Below, one piece after another: positions 33,948 to 44,057 of a stretch of 64,000 nucleotides of DNA. How positions within the stretch are numbered: the stretch's first letter is position 1; the number at the start of each line of letters is the position of its first letter. The DNA is from Chiridota heheva. Lineage: Eukaryota; Echinodermata; Holothuroidea; Apodida; Chiridotidae. The translations under genes and the position numbers were made by a program. The notes under the pieces are model-generated. The model did not search any database and was not told where the DNA came from. It saw only the letters and a program-made list of their open reading frames with translations. The DNA lies in the NCBI GenBank assembly GCA_020152595.1, contig JAIGNY010004290.1, forward strand, positions 147,001 to 211,000, written 5' to 3'.

Positions 33948-35716
33948 ACAAGATCGCTGTCTGTTTGTACTGTACATGTACACACAAGATCGCTGTCTGT
34001 TTGTACTGTACATGTACACACAAGATCGCTGTCTGTTTGTACTGTACATGTACACACAAGATCACTGTCTGTTTGTACTGTACATGTACACACAAGATCG
34101 CTGTCTGTTTGTACTGTACACACAAGATCGCTGTCTGTTTGTACTGTACATGTACACACAAGAAGAACACAAGATCGCTGTCTGTTTGTACTTTGTACTG
34201 TCTGTTTGTACTGTACACACAAGATCGCTGTCTGTTTGTACTGTACATGTACACACAAGAACGCTGTCTGTTTGTACTCTACATGTACACACAAGATCGC
34301 TGTCTATTTGTACTCTACATGTACACACAAGATCGCTGTCTGTTTGTACTCTACATGTACACACAAGATCGCTGTCTGTTTGTACGTGTATACACAAGAT
34401 CGTTGTCTGTTTGTACATGTACACACAAGATCACTGTCTGTGTGTACATGTACACACAAGATCGCTGTGTTTGTACTCTACATGTACACACAAGATCGCT
34501 GTCTGTTTGTACTCTACATGTACACACAAGATCGCTGTCTGTTTGTACTCTACATGTACACACAAGATCGCTGTCTGTTTGTACGTGTATACAAAAGATC
34601 GCTGTCTGTTTGTTCTGTACATGTACACACAAGATCACTGTCTGTTTGTACATGTACACACAAGATCGCTGTCTGTTTGTACTCTACATGTACACACAAG
34701 ATGGCTGTCTGTTTGTACTCTACATGTACACACAAGATCACTGCCTGTTTGTACATGTACACACAAGATCGCTGTCTGTTTGTATTCTACATGTACACAC
34801 AAGATCGCTGTCTGTTTGTACTCTACATGTACACACAAGATCGCTGTCTGTTTGTAAGTGTATACACAAGATCCCTGTCTGTTTGTACTGTACATGTACA
34901 CACAAGATCGCTGTCTGTTTGTACTCTACATGTACACACAAGATCACTGCCTGTTTGTACATGTACACACAAGATCGCTGTCTGTTTGTATTCTACATGT
35001 ACACACAAGATCGCTGTCTGTTTGTACTCTACATGTACACACAAGATCGCTGTCTGTTTGTAAGTGTATACACAAGATCCCTGTCTGTTTGTACTGTACA
35101 TGTACACACAAGATCGCTGTCTATTTGTACTCTACATGTACACACAAGATCGCTATCTGTTTGTACTCTACATGTACACACAAGATCGCTGTCTGTTTGT
35201 ACGTGTATACACAAGATCGCTGTCTGTTTGTACATGTACACACAAGATCGCTGTCTGTTTGTTTGTACATGTACACACAAAGATCTGTTTGTCTGTATAC
35301 ACAAGATCGCTGTCTGTTTGTACATGTACACACAAGATCGCTGTCTGTTTGTACATGTACACACAAGATCGCTGTCTCTTTGTACATGTACACACAAGAT
35401 CGCTGTCTCTTTGTACTGTACATGTACACACAAGATCGCTGTCTCTTTGTACGTGTATACACAAGATCGCTGTCTGTTTGTACATGTACACACAAGATCG
35501 CTGTCTCTTTGTACATGTACACACAAGATCGCTGTCTCTTTGTACATGTACACACAAGATCGCTGTCTCTTTGTACTGTACATGTACAAACAAGATTGCT
35601 GTCTGTTTGTACATGTACACACAAGATCACTGTCTGTTTGTACATGTACACACAAGATCATTGTCTGTTTGTACATGCACACACAAGATCGCTGTCTGTT
35701 TGTACATGTACACACA
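33948..35716 (+). repeat. ~36-bp minisatellite with palindromic GTACATGTAC core (~50 copies)
   Basis: The main unit is 36 bp: ACAAGATCGCTGTCTG, TTTGTACTGTACATGTACAC. A 31-bp variant lacks about five bases in the TACTG part. Variants GTACGTGTATAC, TACTCTACATG and TGTCTCTTTG form local subfamilies. Each unit contains the 10-bp palindrome GTACATGTAC. Reading frames of up to ~600 codons run through on both strands because the unit lacks stops; they show only the repeat and are not called genes. Confidence 0.95.
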
Positions 35717-35729
35717 TAGCATTGTGTGT

Positions 35730-36505
35730 GTGAAGATTCAACCGTAGTACAGAACATCATAATGATGTACGGGAAACTTGTTTTTTCAATGTATTTGTTA
35801 GAAAGAAAAAAGTCAAAGTGAAAAGATTAGTAAGATAATACTACAGTAGCAGTCACCAGACAAAAATTACAATGAGCAAAAAAAAAAGAAAAATTCTAGA
35901 AAAATGGTTCTGGCAGGATTCAAACCTACAACTTGGTTAAAAACAAATCTGAAGTCCATCACCCTAGTTAATTGCGCTATATCAATTATAATTCGAGCTT
36001 TGGGTTTTATTTTATATATACTGTGATTTAAGGACCAACGAATCGTGCAGCAATTGGTTCAAACAATTTGAATTAAGTTCTGAACATTGTATCAATATGA
36101 CGATTTCACCTCTTTAAATATTAAAGATTTCTTCAGTGTGTTGAAAAGTGACTTTGCAGTACACAGTGTGATGTCACACTTGCAGATCCAAGGCCAATGT
36201 TGATGTATTTCTTTCATAATTAATTTCCTCTTTTCTAAATTATAGGAACATCTGTTTCATCATTAATATGGTGTATTACACGCACTTTACAAGAACAAGA
36301 TTTGTGCACCTCATATACCTTACCCTCTAAATGAAAGAAAGATTTGTAATTTTATTGAAATACAAAAAATTCAATAATGAAATACACTTTACACTGGAAA
36401 GTCACTTTTCAATGCACTGGTGGAAAGTAATAATTCATAAATGCTATAAGATAATAACATGGGTTTTTTTAAAACTTATTTGTGTAAATAAGATCAAATG
36501 AAAAT
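35730..36505. other. Intergenic, nothing recognised
   Basis: AT-rich. A possible tRNA-like or SINE-like word (GGTTCTGGCAGGATTCAAACC at about 35,905) is too weak to call. Confidence 0.4.
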
Positions 36506-36509
36506 TCAC

Positions 36510-36760
36510 AGGATAATTTGTCAGTGGTCAAACCCATTCTTGTATGAAAGAGGGTAAGACAAGAAATGTTTAAAGAAGTGTCAATCTTCTTATTCTCTTA
36601 AAGAAAAGATTTAAGTTTAAAATTTAGTCTGAGTTGTAGAAATGACTGCAATCAGTGTAGTGGACATCACATTCTGAAATTAATTGTTTAATTTTTTTCT
36701 GGAATTTGGTGACTAATATTTGGAGTAATAAGACTTGTAAAGTAACTGATTGACCACCCA
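36510..36760. mobile_element. Foldback MITE family C, copy 3 (short, decayed)
   Basis: GGATAATTTGTCAGTGGTCA, then TGTATGAAAGAGG, ATCTTCTTATTCTCTTAAAG and GTTGTAGAAATGACTGCAAT follow the left arm of the family. A possible right-end trace is GATTGACCACCC at 36,749. Confidence 0.55.
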
Positions 36761-36879
36761 AAGATATTTTGATTAAAATTATAGAAAAATATTAAGCAAA
36801 ACAATTTAGTTTTCAATAAAATGCATTAGGAATTGTTGTGAAGAGGGGTGTAACACTAGGCCCGTAGCCAGGGGGATTT

Positions 36880-37105
36880 GTTGAGTGAAGGAACCCCCTT
36901 TTGTTGAGAAAGTGCCATTTTTGAAATATAATAAGCACTTGGAATTTCAAGGTTTATTGCCCTTTTATACGAAAAACGAACCCCTCTTTCAAATTCCTGA
37001 ACCCCCTATTGTTGAGAAAGTGCCCTTTTGGAATCTGAAAATATAATAAGCACCTTGAATTTCAAGATTTTTTGCCCTTTTTTATACCAGAAAATGAACC
37101 CCGCT
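36880..37105 (+). repeat. Two-copy tandem duplication (~110 bp)
   Basis: GAACCCCCTTTTGTTGAGAA, AAGTGCC, ATATAATAAGCAC and TTGCCCTTTTATAC occur twice in the same order (from about 36,889 and about 37,001). A short related word is at 40,815-40,875. Confidence 0.7.
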
Positions 37106-37417
37106 TTTAAATTGCTGGCTACAGGCCATACGGATCCATATCTTGAACAGAAGCTAAAGTTTCAGAAAACAAAAACATTTATGGATGTTGAATAATAAAT
37201 TATATTTCAATCCATTTTGATCAACAACTATACAATTGTGATAAAGCAAACGATGTACAAAAGAGAATGTACATGAATACAAAGCTGTTAATACATGAAT
37301 ACTTTTATGGTATCTCGTACAATAAATTTACTGTTTTAAACAGAAAAGCTTCGTGAAGTAGAAAGACTTGTTTTTCCACAAATTTAAGAATAATGAAGTT
37401 TTAGGATCGATTCCCTT

Positions 37418-38335
37418 AGAAATGATAAGTCTTGATAGTCTAGTCAACGTAGAAATGATGTCTTGATAGTCAACGTAGAAATGATAAGTCTTGATAGTCA
37501 ACGTAGAAATGATAAGTCTTGATAATCAACGTAGAAATGATAAGTCTTGATAGTCTAGTCAACGTAGAAATGATAAGTCTTGATAGTCAACGTAGAAATG
37601 ATGTCTTGATAGTCAACGTAGAAATGATAAGTCTTGATAGTCAACGTAGAAATGATAAGTCTTGATAATCAACGTAGAAATGATAAGTCTTGATAGTCAA
37701 CGTAGAAATGATGTCTTGATAGTCAACGTAGAAATGATGTCTTGATAGTCAACGTAGAAATGATGTCTTGATAGTCAACGTAGAAATGATGTCTTGATAG
37801 TCAACGTAGAAATGATGTCTTGATAGTCAACGTAGAAATGATAAGTCTTGATAGTCAACGTAGAAATGATGTCTTGATAGTCAACGTAGAAATGATAAGT
37901 CTTGATAGTCAACGTAGAAATGATAAGTCTTGATAGTCAACGTAGAAATGATGTCTTGATAGTCAACGTAGAAATGATGTCTTGATAGTCAACGTAGAAA
38001 TGATCAGTCTTGATAGTCAACGTAGAAATGATGTCTTGATAGTCAGCTTGATAGTCAACGTAAAAATGATCAGTCTTGATAGTCAACGTAGAAATGATAA
38101 GTCTTGATGATCAACGTAGAAATGATGTCTTGATAGTTAACGTAGAAATGATCAGTCTTGATAGTCAACGTAGAAATAACAAGTCTTGATAATCAACGTA
38201 GAAATGATGTCTTGATAGTTAATGTAGAAATGATCAGTCTTGATAGTCAACGTAGAAATGACAAGTCTTGATAATCAACGTAGAAATGATGTCTTGATAG
38301 TTAACATAGAAATGATCAGTCTTGATAGTCAACGT
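37418..38335 (+). repeat. 26/29-bp minisatellite (~33 copies)
   Basis: The units are TCTTGATAGTCAACGTAGAA followed by ATGATG (26 bp) or by ATGATAAG or ATGATCAG, giving 29 bp. Longer variants contain TAGTCTAGTCAACG. The last third (from 38,050) accumulates substitutions and looks older. Confidence 0.95.
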
Positions 38336-38447
38336 CTCCATTGTATTAGACACTACTCCATTCACAAGACTGAACTTGATCACTTGTCAGCCAATGGAAA
38401 TGATTTACTTTCAAATCGTGACAGTCAGCATCAAACAGTCTTAGTTC

Positions 38448-38927
38448 AGTTTTGTTTGTTTGTTTGTTGAGGGCTTAACGGCACCACGGCAACGAGGGTT
38501 AAATTGTGCCTGAGAGGTTAGATCATTCTAAAGGAGAATTACGAGAACTAAAAGTCAGAAAGCTGGGATCGAGAGAGAGGTGCATGGGTGAAAAAAACAA
38601 AGTAGAGATAGGGGGGTGGAAGGAAGGACTTAAATATGGCTGTAGATGGAAGCATGATGAAAGAGATAATTTTACCTGGAAGGTTTTTGTGGAAGAACTC
38701 TGCAATTGAGTTGTGGGAAGCAAGGGAAGCTCTGGGAAGGTTGTACAGGGGGCAAGCAAAGAGAACGTAATGGACTGAGGGTGCAATGGCAATTGCTGCA
38801 GAGGGGTTGGGGGGAGCCAATAAGGAGATGGGAGTGAGTGGGGTAGGTGTGACCTATTCTAAGATGGGTAATATGAACGTTGTCAACACGAGAGAGGTTG
38901 TGGATGGTGGGTTTGTTTGGAATGGTG
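38448..38927 (-). mobile_element. LINE-A 3' fragment, copy 4 (inverted)
   Basis: It starts with (GTTT)n and GAGGGCTTAACGGCACCACG, the inverse of the family-A 3' end. It continues through GAACTCTGCAATTGAGTTGT to GGATGGTGGGTTTGTTTGGA. It is 5'-truncated. Confidence 0.85.
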
Positions 38928-39182
38928 AAGTAGTTCAGTCACACATTACTCTGTTCAAATCATCACTCATCACTGACCTCCAACCTAACACTAGTCATAC
39001 CTTGCATGATCAGACACCAGAAGTTAAAGTATATAGACTGAAAAAACTGGAAGAAGAAAGGTGATGATCTTTTTTAGCTTTTAAGAAAATATTGACCCTA
39101 AATAGCATATAATATGCCAGTTCACAGTTACGAACGCGCATGCCTGAAACTGATTGTGGGGTTAGGTTAAACGATATTAACA

Positions 39183-39572
39183 ATCTCCCCCTGTGTGCCC
39201 CAATATCACTCTCTGTCAATCTCCCCCTGTGTGCCCCTATATCACTTTCTGTCAATCTCCCCCTGTGTGCCCCAATATCACTCTCTGTCAATCTCCCCCT
39301 GTGTGCCCCAATATCTCTGTCAATCTCCCCCTGTGTGCCCTAATATCCCTCTCTGTCAATCTCCTCCTGTGTGCCCCTATATCACTCTCTGTCAATCTCC
39401 CCCTGTGTGCCCCAATATCACTTTCTGTCAATCTCCCCCTGTGTGCCCTGATATCCCTCTCTGTCAATCTCCTCCTGTGTGCCCCTATATCACTCTCTGT
39501 CAATCTCCCCCTGTGTGCCCCAATATCACTTTCTGTCAATCTCCCCATGTGTGCCCCAATATCACTTTCTGT
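39183..39572 (+). repeat. 36-bp minisatellite (~11 copies)
   Basis: The unit is CTCCCCCTGTGTGCCCCAAT plus ATCACTCTCTGTCAAT, with CTATATC, TAATATCC and TGATATCC variants and one copy lacking six bases. Pairs of variant units recur (for example CTCCTCCTG followed by CTATATCAC twice), suggesting two-unit duplication. Because 36 is divisible by three, frames stay open; they are not genes. Confidence 0.95.
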
Positions 39573-39599
39573 CTACTTCCTGCGAAGTTGATAAAGATT

Positions 39600-41790
39600 G
39601 AATAAAGCCATCATTATACATTATTAAGATTCTGTCTTGTATGAAGCCACTCAACTAAGGCTTTGGGGCCTTTAATGTGTCTTCCAATATATTTCTATAA
39701 TGTGTTATTTACATATCTACAATGACATTGGTCTGACCTCCATAAACTTGAATTGCACATTTTCTATGGGTTCGTAGGGTTTACCTTCACTTCCCACCCA
39801 GTTGTTGCAGCACTGAATATAAGTATACACTACTTAAGGCATAGTTATTTCATTAAAAATGGCCAATGACTAAAGGCACCATAAGAACACTATTATCCTG
39901 CTCTGGTACCTAACATACATGCACCAACAATCCAAACAAATCTACTACTGTACCAACTAAACACAGTATTTGTGCACTTGCTAAAAATTAGGAACAGCCA
40001 ATGAAAAAACATACCAGGTTTGACTTCACCCTTCCTTCGCTAATCATTACCTTTTTCAAGGGTGTATCCAGCCTTTTGGATGGTGGGGAGGAAGAAGGGG
40101 GGGGGAAGTCTCCGAGAGAAAATACTTTCACCTTTTAGCACAGTTGAAGGACCTGTTCAACCTTATTTTACTTTTCTTTATTTTGATGTTTTTATTTTAT
40201 TTATGTATGATTGTATGTATGTATGTGTGTATGTATGTAAGTGTGTATGTATGTATTGTTTTATTGTTTTTTTTATTATCATTATTTTTTTCAGGGGGGG
40301 GGGGATTGTAAGACCCTTCTGACCCTCCATAGCTTAACCCATGTTTTGCCCATGAAGTTGTATTTGCCTAACTTATAACTTAATGGTTGTATTTGCCTGC
40401 ATTTGCTTGTCAACACTATATCTTCAGAAGTAGTAAATGGATTTGCAAAAAGTTTAAAGCCCAAGAAAAGTGATTGTGGATCTTCTTGATCAATTTGTAA
40501 AAGAAAGTTCTTTTGAATAATTAACTCAATTGAATGAAAACATAAACAACATCATCAAAGAATTTGGAAAACTGTTCCAATTTCAAAACTTAAAAAACTC
40601 AAAACCTTAAACAATAAAATAAATTGAGGATTTTACTACAAAACAAAATTTTCAATACTATGTTTTCAGTTTGAAACATTTGGCAAGATAAATACCTTTT
40701 TTGGGACTATCTTCTACCATTACAGATATGGCCTCTCTTTGAGTACATGAGTATATTTTGTCTACCCATGGAGAGGTAGCTTGGCAAGAATAAATGCTTA
40801 GACAGTGAAACTTGGAGGGAACAGGGCAAAAGTGCTCCTTTGCAATTATGAAAAGTGCCCTTTTGAAATTACAAAAGTATTCACATGACTGAATTTTGTT
40901 ACATCTGATCTCTCAGAAAGAGCCACAAATATCACCTGAATACCAAGAAAATATGATGAAATTTATAGCTATCACCATAGAAACAAGACCCTCTTTTCGC
41001 ATAGTGACAAATATCATTTTTTATGACCTTTGTATATCAATTCCGCATACTGACGAATGTCTTTGGGACGAACAAAAATGTAAAAGAGAATGGATATATA
41101 CATTTTTAAAGCAATTTTCAAACCTTTTATCTTTTGCCCTCTTCAATAAGGTATAAATATACTGTTTTACCCTTCAGAATCACAAAGAGAAGTAAATTGG
41201 AAAATTAACAAATCTTTGACATCAATTTTCTCAAAACTATGTCTTCATACATTTATCACTTGCAGTTGGAATAAATTATAAAATTTCCCACGGTTCTGAA
41301 TAAAGGTGTCGAAAATCAGAAATAATATTAATGTAGTCAATACATCTTTATATATACTTCCCTCTTTAGCATTTAAATGTACTTTTCATCACACAATTAA
41401 ATGGGAACGTTAGAAATCTATAAAATAAAATTAAAATGTTTTTTTTCTTTTATTATTTTTTCTTCCCTCAAATTCGTAATTTTTCAGCAGTTATAAGCAT
41501 AGCTTTTTCTAGCTCAGTCAGAAGTACGCGAAAAGAGGGAGGAAAAGAGACAATATATTTGGGTCTTATTTCCCTTTTCAAAAAATTTGTAAGAGCAATT
41601 CCAAATCCAGTTAATCACAGAGCGCCCCTCAAATTATGTGGCCCCTCCACACACCTGTTCCACTGCCTCTAAATGACTGAGCTACAGATTAAAATCAGTA
41701 ATTAAACCTCTTCAGCACAAATACACACTAAGTCACATTTTATGCATTGCAACAGAATCACAATGAATGTTGGATATTGAAGGATTAGTA
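39600..41790. other. Intergenic, simple repeats only
   Basis: It contains a (TGTA)n/(TG)n microsatellite at 40,204-40,258 and a poly-G run at 40,296-40,304. No supported gene. Confidence 0.5.
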
Positions 41791-41801
41791 AGGGGTGAAG
41801 C

Positions 41802-42050
41802 AAGTCATATCTCATAGAAACAAGTCATATCTCAACAAGTGAACCAAGTCATATCTCATAGAAACAAGTCATATCTCATATCTCAACAAGTGAAGCAAGT
41901 CATATCTCATAGAAACAAGTCATATCTCATAAAAACAAGTCATAGCTAATATCTCAATAAGTGAAGCAAGTCATATCTCATAGAAACAAGTCATATCCCA
42001 TATCTCAACAAGTGAAGCAAGCAACAAGTGAAGCAAGTCATATCTCATAG
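41802..42050 (+). repeat. 20-bp minisatellite derived from a MITE C arm
   Basis: Units of AAGTCATATCTCATAGAAAC and AACAAGTGAAGC alternate about ten times. The last unit runs without a break into AAAGAGGGCTTCAAAAACAA, the left arm of MITE C copy 4. In other MITE copies the matching segment is AAGTCCATCTTATATGAAAG. Confidence 0.85.
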
Positions 42051-42556
42051 AAAGAGGGCTTCAAAAACAACAAAATGGTGAAGAAAGCATTCAAAAATCT
42101 TATTCCGTTAAGGAGATTATCTAAGTTTAACGTTTGGTATTATTTGTGTAAAAACAGCTGAAATCAGACTAGTTGTGATGTCATAGCCTCAGGTTCCTCA
42201 AAGTCTTTGTGCATTCTATCGTATTTTGTGCCTTAAAAACCATGGGATATGTCAAAAAATTAGTAAAACTTCATAAATCTAGAAATATACCTAAAAAAAG
42301 TTTGAGGAAAAATAATTTAAATAGTGAAAATTTAAACACTTTCTTCAAAATACATTAACAATTATTAAGAATGTGAGGATGAAGACATCAACTTTCCATA
42401 GTAGACTTACTACACCAATCATTTCTACACAAGACCTTTAAACTTAAATATCTCCTTAATGGAATAGGATTGTTAAACCCTTTCTTCACCATTTTGTTTC
42501 TTTTGAAGTCTTTTTCATATAAGATGGACATGCGTGACCACTGAACTAATCCTTTA
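42030..42556. mobile_element. Foldback MITE family C, copy 4
   Basis: The left arm begins within the 20-bp array and reads AAAGAGGGCTTCAAAAACAA, ATGGTGAAGAAAGCATTCAA. The right arm ends GACCACTGAACTAATCCTTT. It contains ACCATGGGATATGTCAAAAA, also found in copies 1 and 6. Confidence 0.8.
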
Positions 42557-42701
42557 AACTATGCTACACTACAACAGCTGTGCCACAATCCCTGCGATAC
42601 ACTGCATAAACCATGCATTTGAGCTTGATGTTTCCAGAATGGATGTACAACCATGTCCTCCCTTCAGTTGGTGTGAACTTTGATCATCTTTTTCTTTACA
42701 G

Positions 42702-43583
42702 AGATACTGAAGAAATCTGCTTCTCACCAAGTCTGGAAAAATATAAACCAATCAAAACCAAACTGTACTTGCCAATGATCCTTTTAATGTTGCAAATACT
42801 GAATACTACCTCAATTTTTCAAAACCACATTAAAACACTTCTGCTATTGAAATTTCTATAACAGAGACTCCATGACATTAGACTCGTCCAGCTTTTTTTT
42901 ATAATGAATTCAAAGCCTTCAACTACTAAGGAACCACATTGAATTTCCTTTGAACCTGTTTTGTATTTTCAAATAGAGCCAAAGTGTTGCATCTTACAGA
43001 GAAATTTCACAGTATCTTACTTCACATCTTGTTACAAGCAATTCCATAGCCAAATCTTTTGTCAAATTCATTTGAACAAAGTTCTGAATATTCTTTTCCC
43101 TTCTGAATTATTAGGAAGTTGTAAATTTATCTTATTATTATTTATTCATCTTTATGTTGTTTATCAACAAACAATTGCAGGAGCATTTTCTCAAGAAATG
43201 CTGTCTCTTCAAGAAGTTCCTCCAGCTTCGACAAATCATATGTTCACCCAAAGTACATATCTTACCATCCATATGCAGACTACAACCAAGACTTTGAAGG
43301 CACTGACACTTACATGCCTATTTTGTTTCAATATCCCCCACCAAGTATGTGATTAAAATAACATTTCATCCACAATTTTTAAAATTTTAAAAGCATTAAA
43401 TTAATATGAACACAATTTGTTCTCCTTTATTTAACTTGTATACATTTGTTTGTATCTTTCCAGCAGCCTCCAGAAATATGTCTTTTAAATTCAAGATCAG
43501 TGTATAAAAACAAGCCTCCTACAAATCTCCCAATTCCTATCCTTTGCCATCACAGCTATCAGTTGATAGGGAAGATGAAGTAG
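42702..43583 (+). CDS. Candidate unknown gene, three 3' exons (tentative)
   Basis: The putative exons are 42702-42764 (acceptor TTTCTTTACAG, donor GTACTT), 43181-43344 (acceptor ACAATTGCAG, donor GTATGT) and 43474-43583 (acceptor CAGCCTCCAG, stop TAG). The phases join (2, then 1) with an open frame of about 112 residues: DTEEICFSPSLEKYKPIKTK, a Ser-rich stretch, YVHPKYISYHPYADYNQDFE, YMPILFQYPPP, then RSVYKNKPPTNLPIPILCHH. The Tyr/Pro-rich middle looks protein-like and not repetitive, but I recognise no family. It lies 413 bp from the HDAC8 stop on the other strand, so the transcripts could overlap. The first exon is not found. A different AG in the third exon would give an earlier stop. Confidence 0.35.
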
Positions 43584-43995
43584 TAACCCCAAATTACATC
43601 CTTTGAGAAATTAGTACCACTGTGAAATATTGATTATCATAATACCAGTACTGATATTAAAGATACCCGAACCAACAAATCGTGATATGTCATTTTTACA
43701 GGAAAAGTGCATGTGTCAAAAGAAAATGAATTTAAATTTCAGAAAGATTGCAAATGAATGAAACTTCAGAAGAATAGTTGCTGCAAACCTGTTTTTGAAA
43801 AAGTTTTTAAAAGAAATTGAAATTTGCATCCTGTTAAGCCTTATGTGAATAATTTTCCTATACTAGGACACAATGTACCACAATGTGGTGATGTATCACA
43901 ATAGTTTTGTCTTTGATAATCCATATATAATTCAGAAATATAGTGATGGCACAACGAGAAAGAGAGGAAAGAATGCCAAGTACCCGATGATGGGT

Positions 43996-44057
43996 TCAGT
44001 CCAAGCTGCTGGTTCTGCTCAATTTCTCCTGTTGCCTTTGTACATTCTTGAGATTTT
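43996..44057 (-). CDS. HDAC8: HDAC8 terminal exon
   Basis: The acceptor is TATTTTTCAG. With the G from the previous exon it reads [20 protein letters not shown] then TGA. The tail is about 13 residues longer than the human end. A possible AATAAA on this strand is at 43,432-43,427. Confidence 0.85.

Noticed and set aside
35905-35990. GGATTCAAACC-like word suggesting a tRNA gene
   Set aside because: No matching box A at the right spacing and no cloverleaf could be drawn.
39140-39605. Overlapping 60-136-codon frames reading NLPLCAPISLSV
   Set aside because: The 36-bp unit is divisible by three and lacks stops; the frames exist in several phases and are repeat artefacts.
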